A stretch of 64,000 nt of DNA from Mycteria americana. Lineage: Eukaryota > Chordata > Aves > Ciconiiformes > Ciconiidae. The notes under the pieces were generated by a model that saw only the letters and a program-made list of their open reading frames with translations, was not told the DNA's origin and searched no databases. The stretch covers positions 36,171,926-36,235,925 of the forward strand of contig NC_134366.1 of NCBI RefSeq assembly GCF_035582795.1, given 5' to 3'. The translations under genes and the position numbers were made by a program. Positions 1 through 10,028 of this stretch are shown piece by piece; position 1 is the first letter of the stretch; every line of letters begins with the position of its first letter.

Positions 1-3000
1 CATGCATACACTCCACAGTATGCAAGAAAAAGCCCATGGTATTAAAAGACAGTGTTAAAGATGAGAAACAAAATATTCCTTGGTCCTGTGGACGTGACAC
101 TAAAATGCCAGACAAGAGAGAAAAAAAAATTAAAGACAGAATGCAACCTAATACTAAAGTAATCTGTAACGCAGAATTACTTAATTTTGGCTTTTTGCAA
201 TGACAGCGCCTGAAGTATTTTTCTATTTTTTTAACCATACTTTCTTGAATATTTCAGCCTGATCCACTTCCCAGGTTGCAGTACCATCCCCTGCCCAGTA
301 AGCCGATGCACTGATGTGAATGCTAAATTTTGGCAGAAAGAACAGCTACTTGAAAGAGGCTGTCTCCACCTCTAGTACCTTCACAGATTTTATTAATGGC
401 TGATGGCAAGTGAGGTTATAGCAAGACAGAGCTGATGCTACAAGAGATGGAAGAGTTATACCACCAGTGAAGCAAGGGGAGCAGGATCACTTTTCAGCAG
501 TAATGAGCCATTAGGTTGGCTTAGCTCAATGGGAAACCTCCCCCTAAGTTTGCCACTGTTATTCGTGACTAATAATCTTTTCCGCATTCAATTTACAAGA
601 TAAAATGGCAGAAAGGTAAGTATACAACAGTATAGATCAAAGTCAGATCCTAACGGTCAAGAAGTGCTGCCAAATATATATATTACTACAAACCTTGTGA
701 TATTGGGTGGGAAGCTTTCTGTAAACTCTTGGTTCTCGAGCCAAATGATTAGATAACAATTTCTGATCTCTCTCAGTGAATTTCTTTCTTCTTCCTGGTA
801 ACAGGAAAACCAAAACCCACTCCCTCACCCCCAGAAAATGCATCCTGAAGAGGGGGAGGGCTGATGTTGCTGCCCACCATGATTACCCAATGGTACCAGG
901 TCATAACGGATCTTCTGACTCCAGCTGGACACAATGATGGGCAAAGCAGTTTTAAGAAATGATACAAAACATAGAAATTATTCCTGAATGGTAAAACCAC
1001 CACCAGCTGTTGTGGTCAGTGTGCCAGTGAACAAGATATTCAGAAGACAGGATACCATATTGTTCCTTGCCCATCATAACGTACTGACACTTTGCTAGTA
1101 TTTCACACACAGTCTGGCTGGAGGAGGAGAAACAGCCCGTTTCTTCAGTGCTGGGTTAAGGGACAATCCCTTGTTCACAGACACCCTCCTTGGAGGCCAA
1201 CAAAAGCTGTTGCTGCCATTGTCACTCTCATAGGAGGAGGCTGAGAGGCCAACCAGCACCTTGTGACAAGGAGAAATGTTGTCTTCCTGATGTGAAAGGA
1301 CCATAGGCATGGGACTGCAGGTCACTCGAGATGGGAGAACAGGGCATTCTTCTTGCATTAAAATCCTCAGGATGCCTTCATTTTTGTCAAGTAGCAGTGA
1401 GCTAAGACCCACGGCAACTTTTGATCTTCCTAAGATTGGTCCAGGTGGAAACATTCCCCTAGGCCCCTTGCGCAATTGTTTGTCACCAGGTACAACAGGC
1501 TCCAGTGACAGCCTCCCACCTAGGGGATTTCCCTGACACTAAGGCAACCACAAGCACACTCCACCTCCACTTTGCAGGCACAAGGCACACAGCCGAACAA
1601 TTCCTATCTCCAGGTAAGATCAGCTGGATACCTCAAAGTTAGTACAATCTTCACAGCACACAGGAAGGCATCAATGATTTTATTTCACACATCTCAGACT
1701 GTAGCCTTGAGCTCAGCTGTGGAAGTCAGAGCTCTACTTTCAGCAAACTACACTCATCGACATTATTCCAACACTAAGAGTTTATACATGGTCTCACAGG
1801 ACTGCATCATAAACCCCACTACAGGAAAGAATCCAAAGTTGGCTGCAGAAGCCACCGATTCACTTGACAGAGATCACCGCAGTCAAGCAGGGGAGCTCAT
1901 CTTTGTTCTTAAGTGTCTCCTATCAGACAGTAAAAGAAAATTTTCTCAGATTTCACTGGGAGAAAGATGGAAAAGCAAAAATTAGAGATTAAAACACTTG
2001 GAACAAGTAACACCTAACAAGTCCCTAGTCCACAGCCTTGACAAACTTGAGAGTCCCTCCACTTTACTCCTCTGCTCCCTAGCACCACCACCAAAAAAAA
2101 AAAAAGTCTTGATAAAACTAGCATATTTGCTGAAGTTATTTTAGGGAATTAAGATTCTTCATAGGAATCTGTTTAACATATAACTTCACAGAACACTGAT
2201 CTGCTCTTATAAGCACAACTGAATTTTGTGAATATGGCAATAAGTAATTTCAAGACATTGCTACCAAAGATTCCTTCATTTTTAAACTTGAAAAAAAAAT
2301 TTTCTCCAATTTATTTTTGCTGCCTTACAATTAATTACCAAGACTTATGATTAATGCTTATTCTGTTTTTTTCAGGGGAAAAAAAGGAGTGTTTATTTAA
2401 GGAGTTTCACTCACATTTTAGTTACAGAGAGAGAGCTATACTGAATGAAACACTGTCTGGTTGTACAAATGAAAAATCTTATACTACATATTGGCATTTA
2501 ATTTAACTTGACTTGAATGTACTATGAAAGACTTTTTTTCCCCTCAATTTGAAAACCCAAAGGTTCTATGCTAATGACTTTCCTGAACCATACCTGATTT
2601 TTTTTTTGAGAAGAATAAGTTCACTTACTTCCACAATTAGCAATGAATTACCAAAAATTTGCTATCCAATGTGCTTAAAGTAAAATTTTAAAAGTAAGAA
2701 TTGCATAAGCAATATTTATCCAATAATTCCAAGTCTCAAAAAATCTGAACTAAACTACTTTTAAGGGAAATTTTCAGCATGACGAGGTCACAGAATCTGG
2801 CCTGTGCTCAATATATCTATGCTTATGTAAAACTTTTAACGAAAGAGGCAAGAACACTTCCCTATTTCTCCACCTCTTGCCAAATACTATTATTCTTGGA
2901 AAGCAGCCAGAGCAACCATGTGGCGGTTAAGACCCACAAACCACATCCCCAAATGTCTGACACAAAATAGAGCACATGAAATACACTTCTGCAGGTGTCT

Positions 3001-4527
3001 GGGTCCATCCACCCACTGCTGCATTTTGGGTATTGTATACCCTTGTGAAATGCAAAATCTGATTTTGAAAAATCTGAATACCATATCTGTTTGTATTGAG
3101 TATCTCAGGTTATTCCACTAGATTCAACAGAAGAAAAACTTTCCCGATCATGATTAAAGCCACTATCAAGTACCAACAGATTATTTCATTACTATTGTAA
3201 TTAGGATCAGTCAAGAAAAAGGATCAGAATTTGAACTCCTTTCATAATTTAAGACATACAAGCAGTTACATTAATCTCAAGTTACCATTAGAAAAAAGGC
3301 ACTAGAAAAGCTGTACTAGCAACAGGATATAGGGTCACAAGAAAAATGTTCTGCATTCAGCCCTTGCCCTATTCCCCGTCAGCAGTCTATTATCATTAGC
3401 TATTCCACCATTTCATGACATTTGATTTAATTACCATGATTAATGGAATTTTAAGGAACATGCTGATTTGTATTAGCTCTCATAAATGTTTCCCTCTCTT
3501 TTTTTGTTTCTTCCCAATTCTTGTCTTTCAATTTAATTTTTTCCTCTTGGCTCATCTTTCATTTTCTTTGTAATTACATCTGCCCTTAAACACAGTAACA
3601 TTTTACCATAAATTTTCATAGCAGATGAGAAACTGAAGAATCTCCTATCCCTCAAACATTTAATTCATGTAAAAACTGTCTGAAAATCTATGGGGTTAAA
3701 AAAAGCCAATCTGAAATCTAGAATACTTTTGTTGCAATGATAATTTGGAGCCAAAAAGCATTTTTTTTTTTAAATCACTGCATGGATACAAACTAGCCTG
3801 TACATTTCTAGAGGGGAGAGAATAATCTACCCAATGTAGTTTCTATTTAACAGAAACCAAGCAGTTTCCATTTCAGTGCTTGAATTTCACTGTTAAAAGG
3901 AAGAAAACCAACTGAAGCCAAACCAACAATATTCCAAAAAGCAAGACTTTGGAGTAAAAAATATACCTTGTTTAGTGTACTTGTTTTCTTCCTTCAATTA
4001 TACATTAATAATCTTCCTCTTATAATAAGAGCACTATATACACGTGCGCACACACACACAGCACTTTTGTTGTGTCCTCCCACCCCATCCCCAATTATGG
4101 AAAATGTACATAGTGTTTAAAGATCAATTTGGCAGAAAAGTATACTTTTTACTATCTATGCTAAGAAAAAAATGTATACAACTCTCAATCGCTAATGTAT
4201 CCAGAGATGAACAAATCCAAGAGAAAGGAAAAAAAAAACCAACAGGTCAAAATAGCGACCAGCTGCAGAGGCTTACCAACATTCAGGCAAGAAATCTGTG
4301 AAGAATACTGAAGTATTTAAAAGATTAGCTCAGTTTTCTGGTTACTGTGAAGATAAAGAGGAATCTTTACACAAAAGACCATCATCACAGGGATAAAGAT
4401 GGAGGTTGAATGTCACCGTATTTTGGGAACACACACAACACAACCGGTTATCCATTCTGTAATAAAGAAATTACTACATTATACTTATGTAAAGACTTAA
4501 GAACAATGAATATCCATTCAAATTGTA
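1..4527. other. AT-rich intergenic DNA, no gene recognised
   Basis: I looked for coding exons, known repeats and RNA genes and can support none here. The open frames of 60-137 codons have no family resemblance, no splice context and ordinary AT-rich composition. In human the next gene on this side of TOMM7 is IL6, and I see no IL6-like exon. A short CA run sits at about 4047-4060. TOMM7 3' flanking sequence presumably ends near 4.5 kb. Confidence 0.6.
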
Positions 4528-4533
4528 TTTATT
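4528..4533 (-). promoter_or_regulatory. TOMM7: candidate TOMM7 polyadenylation signal
   Basis: The minus strand reads AATAAA here (TTTATT on plus), about 190 nt after the TOMM7 stop codon. That distance suits the short 3' UTR of this gene. I did not find a better-placed hexamer between the stop codon and this point. Cleavage would fall near 4500-4515. Confidence 0.5.
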
Positions 4534-4719
4534 TAATTACACTGTAATGCAAATAAGTTAGGTCCATATAAACTCCATTTTGTTGTATGTACAACCTATG
4601 TCATTAGCAAGCTGATTGAGCCAGCTGGTGTAAGTGTCTGCCTCATCCTCTGGAATGTACGTATCTTCAGACACTTTCTCTGTCCATCGGCTGGTTCTAG
4701 AACAGGACCGCCACATCCT

Positions 4720-4735
4720 TCATCCCCAAAGTAGA
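4720..4735 (-). CDS. TOMM7: TOMM7 exon 3, last coding bases
   Basis: Only 16 coding nucleotides. The T completes the split AG|T serine codon, then come Leu, Leu, Trp, Gly and TGA at 4722-4720. The acceptor is a CCCCTTTCAG-type tract at 4736-4745. It is too short for any ORF caller and was found by matching the conserved SLLWG ending. Confidence 0.93.
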
Positions 4736-7700
4736 CTGAAAGGGGAGGGGGGAGGAAACGAAAGTCAGATTTGCAGCATGTACTTGTTTTTAAATGGATA
4801 TTTGTAAAACACAAGTCTGGAGGAACAGCCTTGTACATGTACAGAATAAATGCTAGCCCTCAAAATACTGAAATAACACCATATTTAAAATAAAATTTAG
4901 GTCTACAGAGCATGAACATGTGCTCAGAAAAATGAGCATCTGTAAGCTTCGGATCAGACCAAACAGGCTTCTGGTATCTATGTATCTGGTATCACATGCT
5001 TCTGGTATCTATGTACACACACTGTGTTATGAAATACATACTTTATGCTGTGCAGAGACACACTCAATGGACCAAGAACAAGTCTCAAACTACTAGTGAA
5101 GCTAAACATAGAAACACTGTCAGCAAACAAACAACTCCAGTAAGTTAGTTCTTAAGACAACAGAAGATTTTACTGAAATTGTAACATGATCTTGACTCTT
5201 TTTTCATATTTTCTACTGTTAAAAGTAGCTCCCTTGAATCGTTGAATCCTAAAAATGGGATTTCTATACATTGTAACTATGTGAAGCTAGAAGAGTTAAT
5301 GTATGACTTTGCAAACAATACAGTCCATTAACTATTTTTCTTAAGAATACTGGTTCTGCACAGTAACCAAAGTTATTTCAAGAAAAATAAGAGAGCTACA
5401 CTTTCTTCAATACCGTAATTTAATTAGTTTGACCCATGGAAGCTCTCCAATAAAACTCAAATACCACAAGAATTCAAGTATTACTAATGCCATGACATTG
5501 CAGCACTAACAGACGGTCCCACAAGAAAGAGGCAACATGAGCAAATGCATTTTGCTTCATGACAATGACTAATATTGAAAGATATAGCCCTTTATTTCAT
5601 GCAGCTTTTATGCAGTGTTATGATCATATTTGCAAAGGCAGGAGACTGGGTTTTGTTTTAAATTCATGCTAGAAAGCTGAGAAGTTATTCCTCAGTGCAG
5701 AAACTTGCATAAACTAGCTCCAGAAGAGATTAGAAAGGCAGCTTCCACTCAAAAGGTACAGGAAGTCCCATATATTAAAAGCCATGCAAGATTAAGAGAA
5801 AGGTCCTCCCAAGCACTTGTGTTTTGCTCTCTTCTCGTTTGGATTTCTGAAGAAACAAGAACCACAACCAGCTATGCTTTCACGCCAAACAATTAAAAAC
5901 AGTGGATGAAAGCAACCTTTGCAACTGTTACTGTCTAGAGATAACACCCAAAACACTAACTATCCACATCGGGTTTGCATGTACATTTGGAACAGATACA
6001 TACCTCCAGATTGTTGGCTCAGGCATTCCAGGATCTGCACCTCTCTTAAAACCTGAAGTGAAACATACATTACATACATATATATAAATATGTATGTGCA
6101 GACTCCTACATAGTTAGATCACTATCAAATTATTCCAGCCCATTAAATTGCAACAAAAAAGTAAACCTAAGGAGCAGAGAACTGTGATTCATGAAGTTGT
6201 GTACTAACCTGAATAAAAATTGCACATTCTTATCAGGGTTAGAAAGCAGAGAAAATAAACACAGGTGTACAGTTTTATATACATTTTTTTAAATTCTTAC
6301 CTGCATCTTTATCTGACTTAAAATTCAGGGACAACTAGCTATGTGAGTGGAGGAAGTTATCTACCCTGAAGATCAAGACATACATACCTATACACACACA
6401 AACACACAGATTTTAAATGCTGTTCAGAAAGCATCCTAATAAGGTGGCACCAACAGTGACACCTATAATGGGTGTAAGCGAGCACCTTGAGTCCTAACAG
6501 GGAATATTCTGCAATGACATCTGATGCAGAACTTAAAAGTAATATTTCAATAACAGTTCACTCAATTTAGGATGTTCGAATTCTAAATGTTAAATCAATT
6601 AAACCTAAAATGTTCTATTTTTACTGGCATATTTTGAAAAGCTACCTAGTACTAAAGCTTGCAAAGAAACATGATGTTTGTCAATCTACTAACACCCAGA
6701 AAATGAAAAGAAAGTTAATTACATAGAGTTCATCCCCAGCTTATGACTCAAATACCAATTCACTAAAGCAAATGTATGCTAGAGAAGCAACTGAAGGTTC
6801 AGTGTATGAAATATCTTTTCCCACTGGACTGTAAATTAAAGGTCTTGAAGTAGAATCATGCAATTCATGCACTGTTCAACACACTCTCTCCTGCACTTGC
6901 TATCTAGAAATGGATGTTATATGAAAAATACATTATTTCCCTCATTTACATAAAATAATTAACATCAGCCTGCCTGAAACATAGGCCATGAAGGTTAATG
7001 GAAAAACTTCCATTAACTTCATGGGCACTGGGTTAGCTCTTTGAAGATAACCTTGTGTGATTTGAGACTGTTAAACATCCTGACCCACTTTCTTTGGTTG
7101 CCATACTGTCTAGCAAAATTGCTTTAGAATTCATGAAGTTGTATTAGGAGTCACAACTCTGTGTGCGTGAATGCTTCTGGCTTTCTTTCCCCACTAGTAC
7201 TTTTAAATAAGCAAGCCAGGTTTAACAAAACTGCACTGGTCTAATTTACCTACTTAAAACAGGGGCAGCCACTTCAAAGCAAGTTTCAAAAAACACAACA
7301 ACAACAAACTAATCGATGAGCTATAATTGCCCATTCACATACCAGGCTCCCTCGTACATCCCCTGAGCATCCCATCCTGACCTAGAAAGCCTTTCAGAGA
7401 AAGTTAAAAGCTCAAAATTTCTGAAAGTTTCCTTGCCTGTGTTTAGTTTAGCGTGTATTTCATATGCACAGGGGTCAATACAAAAATTTACCTTGAATCA
7501 GTGACACCAAGGACTGTGTAGCCTCTTACCTTTCCACTGCATCACACCTTCCCTCCTAGATTCAAATGTAATCCCAGTACAAAAGAGGTTCTTCCAATTC
7601 TACAGACTTTGAGTGCATGCCACCTCCAATTGTCTACAGCAAACAAAGGTGGCACCTGCACGTCCCCCTCCCATCTGCTTACACTTAACGTCCTTTCATT

Positions 7701-9538
7701 ACAGCAGACAAATTTGTAAGAAGGCAATGTAGATGTGGGATGGCACACTTATTTTCTGGGTGTATGAAGTTAAACTACTACAGCTTACTTTCTCACCGCT
7801 ACATAACAGAAATACACTAGGCACACTGATATTAGTGCAGCTGTAAACACAGTAAGATGGCTTTATATGACTTGACGTAACTTATTTTATTTCCTCTGGT
7901 GTCCCTCAGAACAAAGAGCATCTTTCCCATATTCATAGATACTGTCATAAAAGCAAAATCAAAACAGAACTTCAGCAAGAGCAAAATTAGGTCACAAAAC
8001 ACTGCTAAAATTCCCACCCAAAAATCAGCAATTTAAAATAACTGATAAACTAAAAATGGAAACATAATTAAACTTTAAACCTAATACTGCCAATTAGTTT
8101 TTTCCATAGCATTTGAAGTGACTTCTTGTACTTGCAGTTGTTAAAGCAAGTATGCAACTGTTGAAGAGACCAACTTTTTCCTGATTGTTATCTATTATGT
8201 GAACAACCAAAGTCCTTCAAATTGGACACTGCATTCCCCTCAATTAATTAAAACAACCTATCAGCTTTGACTGTAAACACATCAAGCGCCCAACACTCCT
8301 TCATGTTTGCATTCAAGGCAGAGATGCCTGCCTGTTTTAGATGCTTTTCCCGTAAGGCCCAACAGAGTTGGGGCACAAAGTAAGCCAGATGAACTGCGGG
8401 GATCAGCCCTCCTGGAACCCCCTGTCATAAAAGAAGTGAACAAAAGCGTCAGGCCTATCGCACACGTGCATATCTTAAGTAGGTCAGGCTGTTTAATAAG
8501 GACAGCTGATGGCATACAGACCAAACTCAGCGGGAGAACTACCATGTGGTAGTGATGCCCAGCCAGCCCCATGACAGAAGCAAGCAAAATATATCCTGGG
8601 TGCCAAGCATGACATCAATGCATCCCCTGAATGCTCCACAGCAGTTCGGAAACAGGAGCCACGCCATTTTGGGAGAGACTGTAACCCGTACCTAGCTGGA
8701 AGTTCAACCTCAGCCAGAGGCTGGCAACCCCCTGGGCGCCACGAAGCAGAGCTCCCGGACGCAGACAGCTTTCTCCTCGCACACTGACTCCCTACTGCAA
8801 GAAACACACAGGCTAGCCTACTAAAGCAGTCCGTCACTGATGCATGATTAAATCGCTGCTTCATTTGCTGTTAAGCTGCTCCAGTGCATGCTCAGCCTGC
8901 TCCCCATGAAGGGCCCGGCCTGCCGCGGCCCGCCGGCGCCCGCGGCCCTCCCCTCACCGGGCCCGCAGGCTCAACGCGCGCTCCCAGCGCGGGAACAGCC
9001 TCCAGGAAGGGAAAGGGGCAGAAAAACCTTTTTAAAGAAAAGCAAAACAAAACTACCCCACAGTTCTGTCAAGGACAAGCCCCCGCCCCTACCCCGCGGG
9101 TCCCACCGGCCGCCACACCGGGCCCAGGGGGCTCCAGGCCACCCCCGGGCCCTCGGCGCTCCCCCACCTTCCCCGGCCGCGCATGCGCGGTAAGGGCCGC
9201 AGAGCCCGGGTCGCGGCGGGGCGCCCCTCCCCCGCGCACGTGCCCTTCACTCCTGCCCCTCACCCCCGCAGAGCGCGCGCTGCCAGGCGGGCAGCAACGG
9301 CCCGGACGTGATGGAGGGCGGCGCGCGCCCCCGGCCGCCCGTCCCCAGCCTCCCCAACGGCCGCCGAGCGCCACCCCGCCCCGCGCGCCCGGGCCGCTGG
9401 AGCGCCGTGCGGCCGGTCCCCCGACCGCCACTGACCTAGGTAGAGCACGACGGGGATGAAGCCCCAGCGGATGGCGAACTGGCCGCCCTTGAAGAGCTGC
9501 TGTAGCCGCTGCTTGGCCTCCTTGCTAAGCTTCGGCAT
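4720..9538 (-). CDS. TOMM7: TOMM7, mitochondrial outer-membrane translocase subunit Tom7 (complete, 3 exons)
   Basis: CDS joins 9436-9538, 6004-6052 and 4720-4735 on the minus strand: 168 nt, 55 residues plus stop. Every junction is GT-AG and the phases agree. The protein starts MPKLSKEAKQRLQQLFKG and ends SLLWG. I recognise this as Tom7, whose human protein is also 55 residues. Residues 1-17 are a basic, cytosol-facing helix and about 18-36 form the single membrane segment. A short tail with the conserved GADPGMPEP stretch follows. Tom7 is a small subunit of the TOM import pore, modulates assembly of the Tom40 core, and helps retain PINK1 on depolarised mitochondria (family knowledge). The start is the only ATG in frame with this motif and opens exon 1 inside the CpG island. 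Residue 50 is Trp where human has Leu, as I recall. Confidence 0.96.
4736..6003 (-). other. TOMM7: TOMM7 intron 2
   Basis: 1,268-bp intron with GTATGT donor and CAG acceptor. It contains an 18-bp direct repeat (4967-4984 and 4998-5015) and otherwise nothing recognisable. Confidence 0.85.
6004..6052 (-). CDS. TOMM7: TOMM7 exon 2
   Basis: 49 nt encoding the end of the membrane segment and the GFKRGADPGMPEPTIW stretch. It begins with GT, completing a glycine codon from exon 1, and ends with AG of the split serine codon. The acceptor is CTTCAG and the donor GTATGT. Confidence 0.95.
6985..7026. repeat. near-perfect inverted repeat (hairpin)
   Basis: Arms 6985-7003 and 7008-7026 are complementary over about 18 pairs, with offsetting one-base bulges and a 4-nt loop. 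It lies in TOMM7 intron 1. It could be a small palindromic mobile-element remnant or chance; no flanking target duplication was seen. Confidence 0.7.
9179..9188. promoter_or_regulatory. NRF-1-like palindrome
   Basis: Perfect GCGCATGCGC, the core of the NRF-1 consensus, lying 250 bp inside TOMM7 intron 1 within the CpG island. NRF-1 drives many nuclear genes for mitochondrial proteins, so a role in TOMM7 expression is plausible but not shown. Confidence 0.55.
9436..9538 (-). CDS. TOMM7: TOMM7 exon 1 (coding part)
   Basis: 103 nt encoding residues 1-34 plus the first base of Gly35. It starts at ATG (9538-9536) and ends at donor GTCAGT. The 5' UTR extends upstream into the GC-rich core; its end is not visible from sequence alone. 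Confidence 0.95.
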
Positions 9539-9744
9539 TCCGGCGGCGGCGGAGAGAGGAGGAGGAGCCCAGCCGCCCTCGTAACGCTGCGCCAGCGGCG
9601 GTGGGCGGGACTCCATCGCGCCGCCGCCGGGTTGCGGGGCGGAGACGCCCCCTCGGCGGCGGCGGCAGCGGCGGGGGGCGGTCCCTCCCTGAGACGGGCG
9701 AGGAAATGGCGGCCGCGGAGGTCCTTCCGGTCGCCGCCGCCCAC

Positions 9745-9756
9745 CGGGCATGCGCA
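9745..9756. promoter_or_regulatory. second NRF-1-like site upstream of TOMM7
   Basis: CGGGCATGCGCA, with a perfect GCATGCGCA half, about 210 bp upstream of the TOMM7 start codon and 18 bp from the CTTCCGG ETS motif. Confidence 0.5.
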
Positions 9757-9870
9757 GCACGGCGGCTCGCTGGCGCGCCGGCCCGCAGCCCGGAAGGGCT
9801 TGTCCCGCGGCGTCGTGTCAGCCCCGCCAGCCAAGGGTGACGGGCCAAGGGCAGCCCGTCAGGATCGGGG

Positions 9871-10028
9871 CGTGTGTTCGGGGGTGAGGGGTCACCAGAG
9901 CTATGGTGCTTCTTCATCTGCCTGTACGTCCTGTGTTTATTTGTTTGTTTGTTTGTTTGTTTCCCCGGAGCTCTCAAGGTACGCGCAGACTTTGCACGCT
10001 GCCTCTGGAGGCTAGGAAGTGCCTTTTG
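9871..10028 (+). ncRNA. candidate first exon of a divergent non-coding transcript (SNORD93 host)
   Basis: Plus-strand sequence leaving the CpG island carries two good splice donors: AAG|GTACGC after 9978 and TTG|GTAAGT after 10028. No coding pattern or known protein is visible. A C/D snoRNA on this strand at 15.5 kb needs a plus-strand host, and the TOMM7 CpG island is the only promoter-like region upstream in the window. The start coordinate is arbitrary, and whether this exon exists is an inference. Confidence 0.35.
9937..9962. repeat. (TTTG)n microsatellite
   Basis: Five to six tandem TTTG units lie between the CpG island and the donor at 9979. Confidence 0.9.

Larger units (their letters stand above)
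6053..9435 (-). other. TOMM7: TOMM7 intron 1
   Basis: 3,383-bp intron with a GTCAGT donor. Its 5' part (about 8.9-9.43 kb) is CpG-rich and includes a perfect GCGCATGCGC. The rest is AT-rich with one long imperfect hairpin at 6985-7026. Open frames inside it (for example 8282-8864) have no family resemblance. Confidence 0.8.
8880..9870. promoter_or_regulatory. TOMM7: CpG island promoter of TOMM7, probably bidirectional
   Basis: About 1 kb of very GC-rich, CpG-dense sequence surrounds TOMM7 exon 1, in sharp contrast to the AT-rich flanks. No TATA box is seen. ETS-type motifs lie at 9724-9730 (CTTCCGG) and 9790-9796 (CCGGAAG). NRF-1-like motifs lie at 9179-9188 and 9745-9756. This combination is typical of housekeeping genes for mitochondrial proteins. 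TOMM7 transcription should start between about 9550 and 9750 on the minus strand. Plus-strand transcription in the other direction is inferred from splice donors at 9979 and 10029. Confidence 0.85.

Noticed and set aside
1095-1475. 126-codon minus frame near the left edge, considered as a possible IL6 or other neighbour exon
   Set aside because: No similarity to IL6 or another cytokine that I can recognise; probably chance.
8884-9459. 191-codon Pro/Ala/Arg-rich frame on plus, and overlapping frames 9069-10223
   Set aside because: GC-rich CpG-island sequence has few stop codons in any frame. The frames resemble no family and overlap TOMM7 exon 1 on the other strand.
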